Origin: Oikopleura dioica
Lineage: Eukaryota; Chordata; Appendicularia; Copelata; Oikopleuridae
Length of the DNA: 64,000 bases
Assembly: GCA_907165135.1 (NCBI GenBank)
Contig: OU015569.1
Coordinates: 4,836,001 to 4,900,000 of the forward strand
Reading direction: 5' to 3'
Shown: positions 62,701-64,000 of the stretch, one piece after another
How positions within the stretch are numbered: the first letter of the stretch is position 1
Layout of the letters: each line of letters begins with the position of its first letter
The notes under the pieces: model-generated
What the model was told of the DNA's origin: nothing
Seen by the model: the letters and a program-made list of their open reading frames with translations, nothing else
The model's database searches: none
Program-made: the position numbers and the translations under genes

Positions 62701-62717
62701 CACTCAACTCCGACTAA
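47755..62717 (+). CDS. DNAH10: Axonemal dynein heavy chain 10 (inner-arm f beta chain)
   Basis: Eleven exons (47755-47935, 47978-48103, 48149-48502, 48580-48972, 49055-49367, 49485-49890, 50167-50406, 50450-61243, 61357-61734, 61920-62139, 62254-62717) join in phase to 4623 codons; human DNAH10 is of similar size. Exon 8 alone is 10,794 bp. The AAA1 P-loop [13 protein letters not shown] is near 54365, AAA2 [10 protein letters not shown] near 55207, AAA3 [10 protein letters not shown] near 56246 and AAA4 [12 protein letters not shown] near 57292. The stalk coiled coils and microtubule-binding tip span about 58000-58900. Motifs such as [30 protein letters not shown] and [15 protein letters not shown] match DNAH10 rather than other heavy chains. 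The product drives ciliary or flagellar bending as part of inner-arm dynein f. Introns are clustered at the two ends and include GC-AG and GA-AG types. AATAAA follows at about 62775. Confidence 0.93.
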
Positions 62718-63303
62718 GCACCAAAACTAACACCTGTATTTAATATCTTCTGTACAAAAGTATATTTTTGTATTAATAATAAATATATTTGTCTAACTAA
62801 AAACCGAGTCGATTGTTATCGAAATTCAAACTAACCCAGCGGGGTACTTTTGGTCTTTGCGGGGGAAGGAGATCATGATAATTATCATTACATTAGTAAA
62901 GTACAGGTGTGTTTGGTGTGCCTTCATCGGATATCTTTGCTAGCTAGATATTACCAATAAGCAATTCCTGAGGTAAACGAAAAAACTTATTGCAAAATGG
63001 ATGTGAGATAATCTGTGAGATCAGCAGAAACTGATTATGTTTGGGAACGAGAATTTGAGAAAATCAAGGAAGAAATTTGTTGAGATATTTCCGAGTTGCG
63101 GAAAAATGTCTTTGCTTTGTCAGGTTGTTTGTATCAGAGTTGGAGTGATTCATTTCTGTAAGATCGGCCAATAACCTTTTCGGAAAGGAATGCGCGGTGC
63201 AAAAGAGGGAAAATGAGTATTCGATAGGAAAACGAGCTCACTCTTGCCTACTCAAAATTTTTGCTTGCAAAGGTTTAAGCTGATTGTTGAAAGAGACTGC
63301 ACG
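62718..63303. other. Intergenic, DNAH10 3' end and next promoter
   Basis: Holds the AATAAA of DNAH10 near 62775 and a small palindrome-like gatcatgataattatcatta near 62870. No coding sequence supported. Confidence 0.4.
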
Positions 63304-63750
63304 ATGGGAAAGGCAAAGACAGCCGCAAAATCGACGAAATCTTCGGCGAAATCAGGGCCGCCTTCGAAAAAAGCGACGAACTCAGCCTCTAAGAAGACAA
63401 CGATGAAAACAAAGACGCTTACAACGACGAAAGTCGTCGAGACAACGCTCACACGCAGCGAAGTGACCAGCAAAACAGCAACGACTTCTAAGCCCGCAAT
63501 CAAAAAGGCAACGAAGGAAGCTCCAGCTTTGAAAGCTCCACCCAAACAAGCCAACCCACTTCCAGTTCAGAAGAAAACTGCGTCAGGTATGAATACTACT
63601 CAATCGGCGACGAAAAAAGCTTCTGCGAAGCCGGCTCAGGCGAAGAAAACCGGCAGCGCATCGAAGAAGCCAAAAGAACCTGCGGGAATTACGATTACGC
63701 TCCCGGGCTCTGGAAAAGGGAAACCAATGACGATTACGATTAAAAAATAA
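63304..63750 (+). CDS. Lys/Ala/Thr-rich basic protein, linker-histone-tail-like
   Basis: A single-exon frame of 149 codons starts MGKAKTAAKSTKSSAK. I chose this ATG over one 60 nt upstream because the basic composition begins here. It is built of Lys, Ala, Thr, Ser and Pro with PAQAKK- and KKAT-type motifs, like the C-terminal tail of histone H1, but has no globular winged-helix domain. The end reads GITITLPGSGKGKPMTITIKK, a short repeat of ITI-type strands unlike an H1 tail. A chromatin or sperm nuclear basic role is inference. Confidence 0.6.
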   Translation: MGKAKTAAKSTKSSAKSGPPSKKATNSASKKTTMKTKTLTTTKVVETTLTRSEVTSKTATTSKPAIKKATKEAPALKAPPKQANPLPVQKKTASGMNTTQSATKKASAKPAQAKKTGSASKKPKEPAGITITLPGSGKGKPMTITIKK

Positions 63751-63913
63751 CTCCCCCTAAACTTAAAATTGTCCCCAAAAAATCGTGATGAAAATCAGGT
63801 TGAAATTTTTCTTGTTGCACTTTTCGAAATTCGGCAAAAAACTGTGCTCTTGGGCGCCTCTTGAACTCTCCACGGATAATTCTTGGTGAGTGTAGCGCCG
63901 CTAAATTTTCGCC

Positions 63914-63920
63914 TATAAAA
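63914..63920 (+). promoter_or_regulatory. TATA box of a gene starting near the window edge
   Basis: TATAAAA within gcctataaaaaggcag, followed ~40 bp on by a C/A-rich stretch and a possible acceptor (cttacag). It is the clearest TATA-like site in the window; the gene it serves would lie mostly beyond 64000. Confidence 0.4.
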
Positions 63921-64000
63921 AGGCAGATTTCGCCCCTTACCTCCACTCACACTTACAGAGCCACCGGAGAAACCTTCTCCGAGACTTGCAACGTCCTAAA

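Overview
This window is a compact animal genome. About fifteen intron-containing protein genes lie on both strands, many introns are 37-60 bp, and several mobile elements sit between or inside genes. The gene set (axonemal dynein DNAH10, UNC119, DEG/ENaC channel, executioner-type caspase, haem peroxidase, Gal-3-O-sulfotransferase-like enzyme, collagen) is metazoan. Tiny introns together with GA-AG and GC-AG splice sites point to a larvacean tunicate such as Oikopleura. That placement is inference; no species marker was read. I saw no rRNA, tRNA or CRISPR.

Layout. 1-340: a MITE with about 38-bp inverted ends. 1590-2271 (+): small Cys-rich single-pass membrane protein. 2923-6242 (-): DEG/ENaC channel. 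7081-7656: hairpin MITE. 7925-11785: 3.9-kb fold-back element with a 57-bp minisatellite core, 9-10-bp target duplications and a nested MITE. 12892-20057 (-): haem peroxidase with a C-terminal leucine-rich-repeat tail, 11 exons that join in frame into 961 codons. 21004-23375 (-): caspase. 25054-25773 (+): small charged coiled-coil protein, one of whose introns is exactly a hAT-like element. 26341-29418 (+): sulfotransferase. 29530-32786 (-): two unrecognised genes. 33149-34820 and 35334-35669: two elements flanked by TTAA. 35041-38256 (-): four small genes, one a likely peptide precursor. 38975-40132 (+): small secreted acidic protein. 40997-45685 (+): collagen with a Thr-rich and basic tail. 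45826-47060 (-) UNC119 and 47755-62717 (+) DNAH10 are head to head; both are ciliary genes. 63304-63750 (+): Lys/Ala-rich H1-tail-like protein, followed by a TATA box at the window edge.

The two strongest observations concern introns. First, the 213-nt intron at 25356-25568 is a TIR element flanked by a perfect 8-bp duplication, and its splice sites are built from one duplication base plus one element base at each end (an introner). Second, DNAH10 alone needs GT-AG, GC-AG and GA-AG introns. At 61244 and 61735 the GA-AG choice is dictated by protein conservation. All joins were done by hand and checked for phase, not tested against transcripts.
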